Shown: piece after piece, positions 26,696 through 41,069 of the stretch
Layout of the letters: the number at the start of each line of letters is the position of its first letter
Position numbering within the stretch: the stretch's first letter is position 1
Assembly (NCBI GenBank): GCA_002692855.1
Contig: NZMJ01000012.1
Coordinates: 130,506-194,505 of the forward strand
DNA length: 64,000 nucleotides
From: Maricaulis sp.
Lineage (GTDB): Bacteria > Pseudomonadota > Alphaproteobacteria > Caulobacterales > Maricaulaceae
Direction of reading: 5' to 3'
Program-made: the position numbers and the translations under genes
Notes under the pieces: generated by a model
Database searches by the model: none
What the model was told of the DNA's origin: nothing
Seen by the model: only the letters and a program-made list of their open reading frames with translations

Positions 26696-27836
26696 CAAGG
26701 ACGCTGTCCCCCGCCGGCTCGGCTTGCACCTACTGGTGCGCCGGGGCCTCGTCGTCTTTGGCGGATTCCTGATCTTTGCCGGCATCCCTGTCGGCATTCT
26801 GACCCCCATTCCCGGTCTCCCGATCGGGTTGGGGCTGGTGGTCGCCGGTGCGGCGTTGGTGGCGCGCAATTCGGTGACCGGGAAACGGCAGATTGCGAAC
26901 CTGCTTAGCGCCCATCCACGCATTCACCGGCTCACTCCCGACTGGCTTCAGTCTCTGGTCTTCGGAAACATTCCCGTGGCCAACGACCCACAGAGCGTTC
27001 CGGAAACTGTTCCTCAACCAGACAAGTCAAATGCCGGACCGCAAAATCAAAAGCGGCACGATTCAACTCTCCCATTCATTTTGCTCTGGTCCGGTTTTGC
27101 GGTTTTCGCTCTGATCGAGTTTCTGGGCGCGGCCAACGGAATGGACAGTGCTCTGGCCGGACATATCCGCCAGCTTGTCCGGCCGTTGGGCGAAACGCCC
27201 TTGCTCGTGATTACCTCAATCGGTGACGGAACCAATTTGGTCATCGTGGCGATGCTCTGTGTCGCGGGTCTGGCCGCGATGCGTGTCTGGATGACGGCCA
27301 TTCTGACAGCGGGTGCTTTCCTGTTGAATGTCGCTGCTGTCTTTGCAGTAAAGGCTGTGATCTCACGTGCGCGCCCGGAGGCGCTCTATTCCGGTGTTGA
27401 TGTTTATAGTTTCCCCAGCGGTCACGCTGCCCATTCAGCGCTCATCCTCACCGTACTGGCGTGTCTGGTGGCATCCATATTCCCGCCCAGAACCCAACGC
27501 TTGATTGGGCTGTCCGCCGTCATCCTGATCGTACTGATCGGGGTGACGCGGATCGCGTTGAACGCTCACTGGCCCAGTGATGTTGTCGGCGGGTGGATTC
27601 TGGCCGCCGCCTTTGCAAGTTTTCTTGTCCCGCGTTTCTTGCGGATCGAACCCAGCCCCGAACGCCGCCTGATCGCGGGTCTCGTTGTTTTGCTTTGCGT
27701 CGTCGTCTCAGCGTACCATGGTATTTCGTCGCTGTCGTCGCAGCGCGCTCTTTACGCGCCAGCTCTCGAAACGATGGAATCAGAGCGCTGGCGAATTACT
27801 CCCGCAATTCCGACGCTCGAAGCGGAGCGCGCATGA
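26682..27836 (+). CDS. PAP2-family membrane phosphatase with extra N-terminal domain
   Basis: A 384-residue membrane protein. The first ~90 residues hold two hydrophobic segments and PIPGLPIGLGLVVAG, reminiscent of PGPGW-type small membrane proteins. The C-terminal ~240 residues form a PAP2 domain with all three catalytic motifs: KAVISRARP (KX6RP), PSGHAAHSA (PSGH) and TRIALNAHWPSD (RX5HX3D). It should dephosphorylate a lipid phosphate such as undecaprenyl-PP, phosphatidic acid or a lipid A phosphate. It overlaps the kinase by 14 nt and TolC by 4 nt, so it belongs to the RND operon, where it is unusual. Confidence 0.85.
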   Translation: MNAPDKDAVPRRLGLHLLVRRGLVVFGGFLIFAGIPVGILTPIPGLPIGLGLVVAGAALVARNSVTGKRQIANLLSAHPRIHRLTPDWLQSLVFGNIPVANDPQSVPETVPQPDKSNAGPQNQKRHDSTLPFILLWSGFAVFALIEFLGAANGMDSALAGHIRQLVRPLGETPLLVITSIGDGTNLVIVAMLCVAGLAAMRVWMTAILTAGAFLLNVAAVFAVKAVISRARPEALYSGVDVYSFPSGHAAHSALILTVLACLVASIFPPRTQRLIGLSAVILIVLIGVTRIALNAHWPSDVVGGWILAAAFASFLVPRFLRIEPSPERRLIAGLVVLLCVVVSAYHGISSLSSQRALYAPALETMESERWRITPAIPTLEAERA

Positions 27837-29131
27837 CTTTATCAAAACTCTTCAGTCGGCTCACTGTATTGGCCGTGGCGATGATGGTGTCGGCCTGTGC
27901 TCCGATTCTGGCTGGACGCGATGCCGCCCCGCTTGCCGTCGCGCCTGAGTCTGCGGTCATCCTGCCTGCCAATGCCAATCTCGATCAGATCGCGGCGCTG
28001 GCTGTGATCAACAATCGCGAACTTCGCGCTTTGCGAGCGCAAGAAGGCGTTGCGAACGCACAGGTTTTTGCCGCGGGCCTTCTTCCCGACCCGACCGTGT
28101 CGTTCGGCGCGGATTTCCCGCTTAACGCAACGGGTGCGGTAACCGGTGTGTCCGGTTCCCTGGGGATGGACCTGCTCGCCCTGATGCGTCGCCCGCATGA
28201 GCAAGCGGCTGCCGAGGCCGCGCGCGATGCCATTCGCGATGATATCGTCTGGGCCGAGTGGCTCACAGCCGAACAGGCACGCTTGCTCGCCGTCAGAATT
28301 GACCGGCTCCGAACGCTGCAAGAGCTGACTGGTCGTCTCCGAGTTCTTACGCAGGACCAGTTGCAACGCGCCCTGTCGGCAGCCGGACGCGGGGATCTGC
28401 CTGGATCCGGGCTGGAATCCTACCGATTGGCCGCCGCCGACGCCATTGATCGCAATCAGGCTGTAGAGCTGCGCCTGTCGGCTGCGGAATTCGCCCTCAA
28501 TCGCCTGCTCGATCAGCCTCCCGGTCGTGTGATCAGGTTTGCGGTTGACCAGGGCGACGGCGCCGAGCCTGCTGACCCGGCCTTGCTTTTCACGCATGCC
28601 CGCGAAACGCGAATCGACTTGCAAGCCCTTCGCGCCGGACTGAACCGTCAGGACGACATCATCGCAGCAAGCCTTCTGGCAAGATACCCCATTCCGGTCA
28701 TCGACATTCATGCTGCGCGGGACACCGGCAATCTGACAAGTGTCGGGCCCGGCTTGTCTTTCACGCTTCCATTGTGGAATCGCGGGCAGGGTGAGACCGC
28801 CATTGCCCGCGCGACCCGGGTGCAGCTGGACGCAGAGTATCAGGCAAGGGTGACAGGGCTTGAGGCCGACATCTACGCGGCTGCTGACGCCTTGCGTATC
28901 GCACGAAGCCAGCGTGACCAGACGCGTTCGATGATTGCGCCGCTGACGGGTCAGGCAGAGGCATCCGCCGTGGCCGCAGCCCGCGGCGATATTTCAAATT
29001 CCGCTGCGCTCGCCACCCGAGTGACCCTCCTTGACCGGCAGATTTCCGAAGTGGAACTGGCGCTGGCTGCCGAGGAGTATCGTATCGCGCTGGAGGTCCT
29101 GACCGGTTCCGCGCTGGAGGGACTGCAATGA
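27833..29131 (+). CDS. TolC-family outer-membrane efflux lipoprotein
   Basis: A 432-residue protein starting MTLSKLFSRLTVLAV with a lipobox ending at Cys22 (MVSAC), so lipidated and outer-membrane. The two-fold helical repeat of TolC-like channels is visible as long Ala/Leu/Arg-rich segments, with LPDPTVSFGADFPL near residue 85 and a second-half copy from about residue 285. It is the exit duct of the RND pump at 29128-33224. It overlaps its neighbours by ATGA at both ends. Confidence 0.9.
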   Translation: MTLSKLFSRLTVLAVAMMVSACAPILAGRDAAPLAVAPESAVILPANANLDQIAALAVINNRELRALRAQEGVANAQVFAAGLLPDPTVSFGADFPLNATGAVTGVSGSLGMDLLALMRRPHEQAAAEAARDAIRDDIVWAEWLTAEQARLLAVRIDRLRTLQELTGRLRVLTQDQLQRALSAAGRGDLPGSGLESYRLAAADAIDRNQAVELRLSAAEFALNRLLDQPPGRVIRFAVDQGDGAEPADPALLFTHARETRIDLQALRAGLNRQDDIIAASLLARYPIPVIDIHAARDTGNLTSVGPGLSFTLPLWNRGQGETAIARATRVQLDAEYQARVTGLEADIYAAADALRIARSQRDQTRSMIAPLTGQAEASAVAAARGDISNSAALATRVTLLDRQISEVELALAAEEYRIALEVLTGSALEGLQ

Positions 29132-30186
29132 ATCACGTTCTCCGACCCATCCTGCTGATCGGCCTGGTCACTCTTGCGCTGACGGCATGCGGCGCACCGC
29201 AGCCGGCAGCGCCGGCGGCCATATCGGCTGAAGTGTCGACAGCTCCGGTGACGGTCCAGGACCTGGCCGAAACCGTCACAGGGTTTGGTTCGGTGGTATT
29301 CGACCCTTCGGCGCAGCACACTTTCAGCGCGGACATCGAGGCCCGTGTCATAGACCTTCAGGTGCGCGCAGGCGAACGGGTCGAAACCGGTGCTGTCCTA
29401 TTGCGACTGGAACCGTCCTCCACAACTGCCGTTGAACTTTCCCGCGCGCGCAATGATCTGATTGCCGCCCGCGCCGCCAGCGCCCGTGCCCAGCGCCTCC
29501 GACAGGACGGACTGGCCAGCGATGCTGACGTGGAAGCTGCCGAAAACCAGCGGCGGGATCTGGAAACGCTGGTCTCCAGCCTTGAAAGAAGTACACGCCG
29601 TATCTCCGAGCTGGCCGCCGTGGAGAGCGGAGTGGTCGATACGATCTTCGTAGCGCCAGGGGATCTGGTATCGAGCGGACAAACCCTGGTCCGGCTGTCA
29701 TCCCTGGAACAGCTGCTCGCGGCCATCCAGCTGGAAATCGAGGACGTGACCCGCATTGCGGTCGGTGATCCGGTTCAACTGCACGCCCTCGACAATTCAG
29801 GCGCTGAAGTGACCACGCAAGTGCGGCTGATTGATATCCGGGTGGATCCAGCGAGCCGGACCACGACCGTTTTTGCTGACTTGCACGGAGTGGCCGGATT
29901 TCTGCCCGGCCAGGCTGTCCGCGCCGAGATCACCGCTGAAGTCCATCACCAGGCCCTGACGGTGCCGCGCCGCGCCGTCCTCTACGATGAGACCGGGGCA
30001 TTCGTGTATGTCGTCGCGAACGGTTCGGCCCGTCTGCAACGGATCGAAGTGGGCGTGACAACGACATCTGTCGCAGAGGTGACGTCCGGGCTGGACGCAT
30101 CACAAACCGTCGCCGTCGAGGGCGCGGCGACCCTCTCTGACGGCATGCAGATTCGCACCGCCGCTGATCCGGCAACAAATCAATGA
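29128..30186 (+). CDS. Efflux RND periplasmic adaptor lipoprotein
   Basis: A 352-residue HlyD/MFP-type adaptor. It has a lipobox at Cys21 (LALTAC), a biotinyl/lipoyl-like half-motif (IDLQVRAGERVETGAVLLRL and VDTIFVAPGDLVSSGQTLVRL), a coiled-coil hairpin (about residues 105-165), and a C-terminal beta-barrel and membrane-proximal domain. It links the RND transporter to TolC. It lies between them with 4-nt overlaps. Confidence 0.91.
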   Translation: MNHVLRPILLIGLVTLALTACGAPQPAAPAAISAEVSTAPVTVQDLAETVTGFGSVVFDPSAQHTFSADIEARVIDLQVRAGERVETGAVLLRLEPSSTTAVELSRARNDLIAARAASARAQRLRQDGLASDADVEAAENQRRDLETLVSSLERSTRRISELAAVESGVVDTIFVAPGDLVSSGQTLVRLSSLEQLLAAIQLEIEDVTRIAVGDPVQLHALDNSGAEVTTQVRLIDIRVDPASRTTTVFADLHGVAGFLPGQAVRAEITAEVHHQALTVPRRAVLYDETGAFVYVVANGSARLQRIEVGVTTTSVAEVTSGLDASQTVAVEGAATLSDGMQIRTAADPATNQ

Positions 30187-33100
30187 GCCATCAGTGGATT
30201 TCACGGCAGTCGCGGTTCTTGCTGGCCGGGTTTCTGGTGCTCGCCGTAGCGGGCGGATTCTTTTTGATGCGCCTGCCCGTCAGCCTGTTTCCGGCGATCG
30301 AGTTTCCCCGTATCGCGGTCTCGCTTGAAGCTGGCGACATGCCGGTCGACATGATGGTCAACCAGGTCACCCGCCCGTCGGAAGAAGCTCTGCGGGCAAT
30401 ACCGGGCGTGCGCAACATCCGCTCCCAGACCAGCCGGGGCTCCGCGGAGATTTCGCTGTCCTTCGACTGGGGCACGGACATGGTGACAGCCGCCCTGCAA
30501 GCGAACACGGAATTGGCCAGAATTTCTCCCGCCTTGCCAGCCGGGATGCGTTTCGATGTTCGCCGGATGGACCCGACCATCTTTCCGGTCTTGGGCTATT
30601 CGATCACATCGGACAGCGAATCCCTTGTCTCACTCAGGAATTTCGCAACTTACCAGCTACGCCCCCTGCTGGCTTCAATCGACGGGGTTGCCGAGGTCAG
30701 CGTTCTTGGGGGCCGCAACGCCGAATATCAGGTTCTGGTGGATCCTGTACGGCTTCGCGCGCACGGTCTCTCGCTCAGCGATGTCGAGACGGCGCTGACG
30801 CTCGACAATATCGTTGTCGCGGCGGGCCGGCTGGAGGACCGCTCACGCCTGTTTCTGACCATTCTCGACAATCGGGAAGTCGACATCGAATCGATTGGGT
30901 CGACGATTGTCGCTACCGGGGACGGAACGATTGTTGAAATTGATGATGTGGCCGACATCCGATTGTCGACTGCCCAGGAATGGACGCGGGTCAGTGCCGA
31001 CGGGCATCCGGCTGTCCTCATCAATATTCGCCAGTCTCCGACCGCAAATTCCCTCGCCCTGACGGACGCCGTGAAACGCGCGCTTGAGCAGGAGTCAGCG
31101 AACTTCCCGCCCGGCCTGACGATCACACCCTATTATGATCAGTCAGAATTGGTGCGCGCTGCTGCTTCGAGTGTGCGCGATTCCATTCTGATCGGCACGC
31201 TTTTGGCCGGCTTTGTCCTGTTTGCCTTTCTGAGAAGCTGGCGATTTGTTCTCGTCGTCGCGATTTTATTGCCCTCGGTCCTGGCCGCCACCGCGATCCT
31301 CCTGACCGCACTCGGGCTGAGCCTGAACATCATGTCTCTGGGCGGAATGGCTGCCGCTGTGGGCCTTGTTGTCGACGATATCGTGGTGATGCTGGAGCAT
31401 ATCACGCGGCGGCTGGCCGAACGGACGATGAGCGTGATGGAGGCGGCCGGTGAAATGTTCCGCCCATTGATCGGGTCGTCGCTTGCGACGGTGATCGTCT
31501 TCACCCCGCTGGCGTTTCTGAGCGGTGTCACCGGGGGGTTTTTCAAGGCGTTGGCCGTCACGATGGCCGCATGCCTGATCTTCTCGATGATTTTCACCCT
31601 GGCCATTTGCCCCCTGCTCGCCCGCTGGTTCGCCAAGGCCCAGGATGCCGAGCGTGCTGATTCCGGCAATCGCTGGTTGGGGCATGTTGCCACGCGCTAT
31701 TCGCGTGCCATGGACCGCATTCTCACGGCTCCGCGAATTGCGATGGCGGTGATTGTGATCCTGGCAGTGATTGTCGGGGGATTTGCCACAACGCGCCTGG
31801 CGTCGGGTTTCATGCCGCAAATGGACGAAGGTGGCTTTGTACTCGATTATGTAGCCCCTCCCGGACTGTCACTGACCGAAACGGACCGGCTGGTCACTCA
31901 GCTGGAGACCATCATCCGGTCGATTCCGGAAGTCAGCAGCTATTCGCGCCGCACCGGGCTTCAGCTTGGCGGGGGCCTGACGGAAGCCAATGAAGGCGAC
32001 ATGTTTGTCCACCTGACACCGCTTCCCAGGCGGCCGATCGACGCGGTGATGTCCGATATCCGTCAGCGGGTCGAGAACGAGGTGCCGGGCCTGACGATAG
32101 AAACCATCCAGCTTATGGGCGACGTGATCGGCGACCTGACCGCCGTGCCTCAGCCCATCGAAATCAAATTTTACGGGACAGACCCCCTGGCGCTCGCCGA
32201 AGCCGCCAGCCGTGCTGAACAAGCCATGCAGGGTGTTCGCGGTGTGGTCGAAATCCAGAAATCCGACCGGGTCTCGGGCGATGCCATCGAGATCGTTCTC
32301 GACCGGGCGCATCTTGGCCTCGAAGGACTGACTCCACAGGCTGTAGCTGACCAGTTGGACGGCCTGGTTGGCGGACGCGTCGCCAGCCAGATTCAGGACG
32401 GGGTGCGGACCATTGATGTGCGCGTCTGGACTGACGAAACCGCGCGCGATCGGGTTGAAGCCATCGGCGCCCTGATGCTCCGGTCCAGCGACGGGCATCT
32501 TCTTCCCCTGTCCCGGGTCGCTCAAATCCGCATTGCCAGCGGACAGACACAAACTTCACGCGAGAATCTGCAGCTGATGACCGCTGTGACCGGACGTCTG
32601 GAGGGGCGCGACATGGGATCTGCCATGCGCGACATCCGCGCGGTGATGCAGACAGTCAGCCTGCCTTCCGGTGTACGCTACGCCTTTGGCGGGCTCTACG
32701 CAGAACAGCAAAAATCCTTCCGGGATCTGATCGTCGTGTTTTTGTCAGCGCTGGTCTTGTCGGCGCTTTTGCTGGTCTTCCTGTTCCGGGACTTTTCCAA
32801 GGCCGCCTCCATTCTGCTCGTCGTCGGGGTCTCGGTCAGCGGCGTCATGGCAGGCCTGGCACTGACCGGGACCGAGCTCAACATTGCCTCCATGATGGGG
32901 CTGACCATGGTCATCGGAATCATCGCGGAGCTCGGCGTCTTCTATTTTGCCGAATTGCCTGAAGGCCGGATTGAAATGCAGCATCGCATCGAGGCCGGAC
33001 TGGCCCGAATCCGTCCGATCTTCATGTCCGCCTTGATCGCCATTCTCGCGCTGGCGCCGCTTGCTCTGAAGATTGGGCAAGGGTCGGCTTTGCTTGCCCC

Positions 33101-33224
33101 CATGGCGGTGGCGATCATCGCGGGTCTGATTGTCGGCGCACCAATGGTGTTGATCGGGGCACCGGTGTTTCACGGCGCACTGGCCATCAGGCGTGAAAGC
33201 CCTCGCGATGAGGCGAAGGCCTGA
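30183..33224 (+). CDS. RND efflux transporter, HAE-1-like
   Basis: A 1,013-residue RND inner-membrane transporter with a complete duplicated layout (12 membrane segments and two large periplasmic loops). The proton-relay Asp pair is present as D398-D399 in GLVVDDIVVMLE (AcrB D407/D408). In the second half, the position of AcrB K940 is Glu916 (IIAELGVFYF), as in a subset of RND proteins. It lacks the CzcA/CusA metal signatures of the next two pumps, so drugs, envelope compounds or lipids are more likely substrates. It is the last gene of the PepSY-to-RND operon. Confidence 0.92.
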   Translation: MSHQWISRQSRFLLAGFLVLAVAGGFFLMRLPVSLFPAIEFPRIAVSLEAGDMPVDMMVNQVTRPSEEALRAIPGVRNIRSQTSRGSAEISLSFDWGTDMVTAALQANTELARISPALPAGMRFDVRRMDPTIFPVLGYSITSDSESLVSLRNFATYQLRPLLASIDGVAEVSVLGGRNAEYQVLVDPVRLRAHGLSLSDVETALTLDNIVVAAGRLEDRSRLFLTILDNREVDIESIGSTIVATGDGTIVEIDDVADIRLSTAQEWTRVSADGHPAVLINIRQSPTANSLALTDAVKRALEQESANFPPGLTITPYYDQSELVRAAASSVRDSILIGTLLAGFVLFAFLRSWRFVLVVAILLPSVLAATAILLTALGLSLNIMSLGGMAAAVGLVVDDIVVMLEHITRRLAERTMSVMEAAGEMFRPLIGSSLATVIVFTPLAFLSGVTGGFFKALAVTMAACLIFSMIFTLAICPLLARWFAKAQDAERADSGNRWLGHVATRYSRAMDRILTAPRIAMAVIVILAVIVGGFATTRLASGFMPQMDEGGFVLDYVAPPGLSLTETDRLVTQLETIIRSIPEVSSYSRRTGLQLGGGLTEANEGDMFVHLTPLPRRPIDAVMSDIRQRVENEVPGLTIETIQLMGDVIGDLTAVPQPIEIKFYGTDPLALAEAASRAEQAMQGVRGVVEIQKSDRVSGDAIEIVLDRAHLGLEGLTPQAVADQLDGLVGGRVASQIQDGVRTIDVRVWTDETARDRVEAIGALMLRSSDGHLLPLSRVAQIRIASGQTQTSRENLQLMTAVTGRLEGRDMGSAMRDIRAVMQTVSLPSGVRYAFGGLYAEQQKSFRDLIVVFLSALVLSALLLVFLFRDFSKAASILLVVGVSVSGVMAGLALTGTELNIASMMGLTMVIGIIAELGVFYFAELPEGRIEMQHRIEAGLARIRPIFMSALIAILALAPLALKIGQGSALLAPMAVAIIAGLIVGAPMVLIGAPVFHGALAIRRESPRDEAKA

Positions 33225-33271
33225 CCCAGACCTTCTTCACCTTGCTTCAATCCTGAAACGGACAACGGATC

Positions 33272-34477
33272 ATGAAACTCTTTGTTCTTGGCGGCGACGG
33301 CTTCTGTGGATGGCCGACCGCCCTTCACCTCTCCAATCTCGGTCATGAAATCGTGGTCGTCGACAACCTGTCGCGCCGCAAGATCGATATCGAGCTGGAG
33401 GTCGAGTCCCTGACCCCGATCGAGCCGATGTCGAAGCGCCTCGCCGCCTGGAAAGAGGTCTCGGGGCGTGACATGCGCTTTGTCGATCTCAATATCGGCA
33501 AGGACTACCAGGAGCTCGTCGAACTGATCGCCGCGGAATCTCCCGACGCCATCGTTCACTTTGCCGAGCAGCGCGCCGCGCCCTATTCGATGAAGTCGGC
33601 GCGCCACAAGCGCTATACGGTCGACAACAATCTCAATGCCACCAATGACGTGCTGGCCGCCATCGTGGAGAGCGGCAAGGACATTCACCTCGTCCATCTC
33701 GGGACGATGGGCGTCTATGGCTATGGCACGGCCGGGATGAAGATCCCCGAAGGCTATCTGACCGTGAAGGTGGATACGTCGGAAGGTCCCAAGGAGCAGC
33801 AGATCCTCTACCCGGCCAATCCGGGCTCGATCTACCACATGACGAAGACGCAGGATCAGCTCTTCTTCCACTTCTACAACAAGAATGACGGCGTGAAGAT
33901 CACCGACCTGCACCAGGGCATCGTCTGGGGCACACAGACCGAAGAAACCAAGCGTGACGAGCGCCTGATCAACCGCTTCGATTATGACGGCGACTACGGC
34001 ACGGTGCTGAACCGCTTCCTGATGCAGGCTGCGGTCGGACACCCGCTGACGGTGCATGGCACGGGCGGCCAGACACGCGCCTTCATCCATATCCAGGACA
34101 CGGTGCGCTGCATCCAGCTGGCCATCGAGACCCCGCCGCAGACCGGCGAAAAGGTCCGCATCATGAACCAGATGACCGAGACGCACCGCGTCCGCGATCT
34201 GGCAAAGATGATCGCCGACATGACCGGCGCGGAGATCGCCAACCTGCCCAATCCGCGCAACGAGGCCGACGAGAACGACCTTCATGTCGAGAACGATACC
34301 TTCCTGTCGCTGGGCCTGAAGCCCATCACCCTGGAAGCCGGGCTGATGGACGAGGTCACGGACATCGCGCGCAAATACGCGTCGCGCTGCGACATGTCGA
34401 AAGTGCCCTGCGTGTCCTACTGGAACGACAAGCGCGCCGCCGACCAGACGCCGCCGCCGCTCAAGGCCGTGTCCTAA
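33272..34477 (+). CDS. sqdB: UDP-sulfoquinovose synthase
   Basis: A 401-residue short-chain dehydrogenase-type enzyme. The NAD motif GGDGFCGWPTALHLS, HFAEQRAAPYSM, LGTMGVYG (Thr145-Met146), YHMTK (Tyr188, Lys192) and HQGIVWG match UDP-sulfoquinovose synthases (SqdB/SQD1). It converts UDP-glucose and sulfite to UDP-sulfoquinovose, the head-group donor of sulfolipid. No sqdX/sqdD glycosyltransferase lies in the window. It sits 47 bp after the first RND gene, and a metal-resistance cluster follows. Confidence 0.93.
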   Translation: MKLFVLGGDGFCGWPTALHLSNLGHEIVVVDNLSRRKIDIELEVESLTPIEPMSKRLAAWKEVSGRDMRFVDLNIGKDYQELVELIAAESPDAIVHFAEQRAAPYSMKSARHKRYTVDNNLNATNDVLAAIVESGKDIHLVHLGTMGVYGYGTAGMKIPEGYLTVKVDTSEGPKEQQILYPANPGSIYHMTKTQDQLFFHFYNKNDGVKITDLHQGIVWGTQTEETKRDERLINRFDYDGDYGTVLNRFLMQAAVGHPLTVHGTGGQTRAFIHIQDTVRCIQLAIETPPQTGEKVRIMNQMTETHRVRDLAKMIADMTGAEIANLPNPRNEADENDLHVENDTFLSLGLKPITLEAGLMDEVTDIARKYASRCDMSKVPCVSYWNDKRAADQTPPPLKAVS

Positions 34478-34576
34478 GACGCTTCAGATGCTGAAATCTT
34501 GCCAAGTGACCATCCGACCATCAGCTGACTTTGCGGGTTTGCCAGCAGGTCATTAGTTGCGTATCGTTCGCACTTG

Positions 34577-34580
34577 GGAG
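34577..34580 (+). promoter_or_regulatory. Ribosome site that sets a GTG start for a small exported protein gene
   Basis: GGAG lies 6 nt before GTG at 34587. It favours this start over an ATG at 34557 and places a hydrophobic export signal directly at the N-terminus. Confidence 0.6.
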
Positions 34581-34586
34581 TGTTTC

Positions 34587-34946
34587 GTGGTTCGATTGAT
34601 TGTCAGCATCATCGTCCTGGCCGTGGCCCTTATGGGGCCCGGAACGATGTCTGCTGCCCACGCGCATTCTGGAAGCGCAGCCAATGAACATGCAGCCCCT
34701 CTTCGTCATGCTGAAACACATCATGAAAGTCAGGTTGGCTCGAATGAAATCGGGAGCGACACGCTCGGAGTCCAGCGAGCGGCGCACTTCCATGTTCACG
34801 TCCTGAGTGATGTCGTACCGCATTTGATGCAGGGTGGCTGGCTGGTCGCGAGGAATCGCGAAGCGGCGAGCCACGCGCTATTTTCACCGGATTCGCCACG
34901 CAATGCTGGCCGTCAGGTGCTGAAACGCCCACCCCGGCACCTCTGA
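34587..34946 (+). CDS. Small exported His-rich protein before the CzcCBA-like genes
   Basis: A 119-residue protein beginning with a hydrophobic export segment (LIVSIIVLAVALMG), with His clusters HAHS, HAETHHES and HFHVHV. The His groups suit metal binding in the periplasm. Such small genes often precede metal RND operons, and a matching small Met/Cys-rich gene precedes the third pump here. No family name is certain. A hairpin with a T tail follows before the TolC gene. Confidence 0.6.
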   Translation: MVRLIVSIIVLAVALMGPGTMSAAHAHSGSAANEHAAPLRHAETHHESQVGSNEIGSDTLGVQRAAHFHVHVLSDVVPHLMQGGWLVARNREAASHALFSPDSPRNAGRQVLKRPPRHL

Positions 34947-34956
34947 TCTGAACCGC

Positions 34957-34980
34957 CCGGCGTCGACGCCGGATTGTTTT
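34957..34980 (+). terminator. Hairpin with T-rich tail (terminator or attenuator)
   Basis: CCGGCG-TCGA-CGCCGG (34957-34972) followed by ATTGTTTT forms a 6-bp stem with a T-rich tail. It lies between the His-rich small gene and the TolC-like gene, so it could limit or regulate readthrough into the pump genes. Confidence 0.5.
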
Positions 34981-35002
34981 CGTTCAGTCAGCAGGAATCT
35001 AC

Positions 35003-36262
35003 ATGAAAATCGTCATACGGGCGCATCTGTGCGCCCTGCTGGGTGCGGCTTCCCTATCGGGGCCGGCCCTTACCCTGGAAGAACCAGCTTCAGGGTTCGA
35101 CCGCGATGCCGCCGTTTCGCTCGCCCTTGCCAACGCACCGGCAATCGAAGCAGCCAGGCTGGAAGCCGAGGCTAGCGGCGCCCTGATCGCAGGTGCCGGG
35201 CTCCGGCCCAATCCCACGCTCGAGATTGAATCCGACACGATCGTCGGAACAGCCGGGAATTATCTTCTCAATGCCGGCGAAACGTCGGTCGCGCTCTTGC
35301 AGCCTGTCGAACGTGGCGGAGATGCGGAGGCGCGCGTTCGGCTCGCGCAACGCGAGTTTGGTGCGGTGGCGTTGGCGCAATCGAGCCTCGAGGCGGATCT
35401 GGTCCGGGATGTCGAACTGGCCTTCGTCGCGCTTCAGGCGGCAAGGGCACGCCTCGAGGTTGCGGAAGGCCGCAGGGAGGCGGTTTCGTCCTTTGCCGAT
35501 GTGGTGGAAGGCCGGGTCCGGGCAGCCCGCGACCCTGTCATGGCACGCAGCCGCGTCGCAGCACGTCTCTCTGAAGCCGATATTGATGTGCAGGCGGCTC
35601 GCCGTGAGGTCATGCGCCAGTCGTCGAGGCTTGCGTCCTATTGGTCGGGATCACAAGCACCAGCCGTCGAACTGGACTCTTTTTTCGTGCTCGGTGAGGT
35701 CCCGACGCCGAGCCGCGCCCTGGAGACAGCCGACCTTCGCCGATTGCGCGCCGAGCGCGACATTCGGGACGCGAGGCTGCAAGTGGAGACCGCGCGTGCC
35801 ATCCCCGACGCGACAGTCGGCGTTTCCGGGCGGCACCTTGCGGCGAACGACGACCTGGCGGTCGGACTTCGTTTTTCGATCCCGCTTCAAGTGTGGAATG
35901 CCAATCGGGCCGAGATTGAAAGCGCCCGGATTGCAGCGCAGGCCACAGACGCCCGGATCTCGGCCGCCCTTCGCGACTGGGAGCGTAATGAAGAGCTGCA
36001 CCGGTCCCGGCGGGTCTCGGCCGCTGAAGAAATTCTGTCGCTTGAGACAACGGTCATCCCGACACTGGAGGAGGCGCTCCGATCGGCAAGGTCGGGGTAT
36101 GAGCGCGGCGTGTTTTCGATCCTCGACGTGTTCGACACCCAGCGCGCCCTTTCCGACGCGCGCTCGCGCCGTGTCGATGCTCTTCAGGCGCTCCACGAAG
36201 CCGATATCCACCTTCTTCGACTTTACGCCAGCCCCCGTCCAGCCGGCACGCAACAGGACTGA
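35003..36262 (+). CDS. CzcC-like outer-membrane efflux protein
   Basis: A 419-residue TolC-family protein with an N-terminal signal (LLGAASLSGPALT, near residue 25) and long helical repeats (LRPNPTLEIESDT early; PDATVGVSGRHLA in the second half). It is the outer-membrane channel of the CzcCBA-like pump. A GCAGGAA site precedes the start. The adaptor gene begins 5 bp after its stop. Confidence 0.88.
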   Translation: MKIVIRAHLCALLGAASLSGPALTLEEPASGFDRDAAVSLALANAPAIEAARLEAEASGALIAGAGLRPNPTLEIESDTIVGTAGNYLLNAGETSVALLQPVERGGDAEARVRLAQREFGAVALAQSSLEADLVRDVELAFVALQAARARLEVAEGRREAVSSFADVVEGRVRAARDPVMARSRVAARLSEADIDVQAARREVMRQSSRLASYWSGSQAPAVELDSFFVLGEVPTPSRALETADLRRLRAERDIRDARLQVETARAIPDATVGVSGRHLAANDDLAVGLRFSIPLQVWNANRAEIESARIAAQATDARISAALRDWERNEELHRSRRVSAAEEILSLETTVIPTLEEALRSARSGYERGVFSILDVFDTQRALSDARSRRVDALQALHEADIHLLRLYASPRPAGTQQD

Positions 36263-36267
36263 ATGCA

Positions 36268-41032
<4,765 letters not shown>

Positions 41033-41069
41033 CCCTGGTCGATGGCGACGAGCCTGGCTGCCGCAGTTC

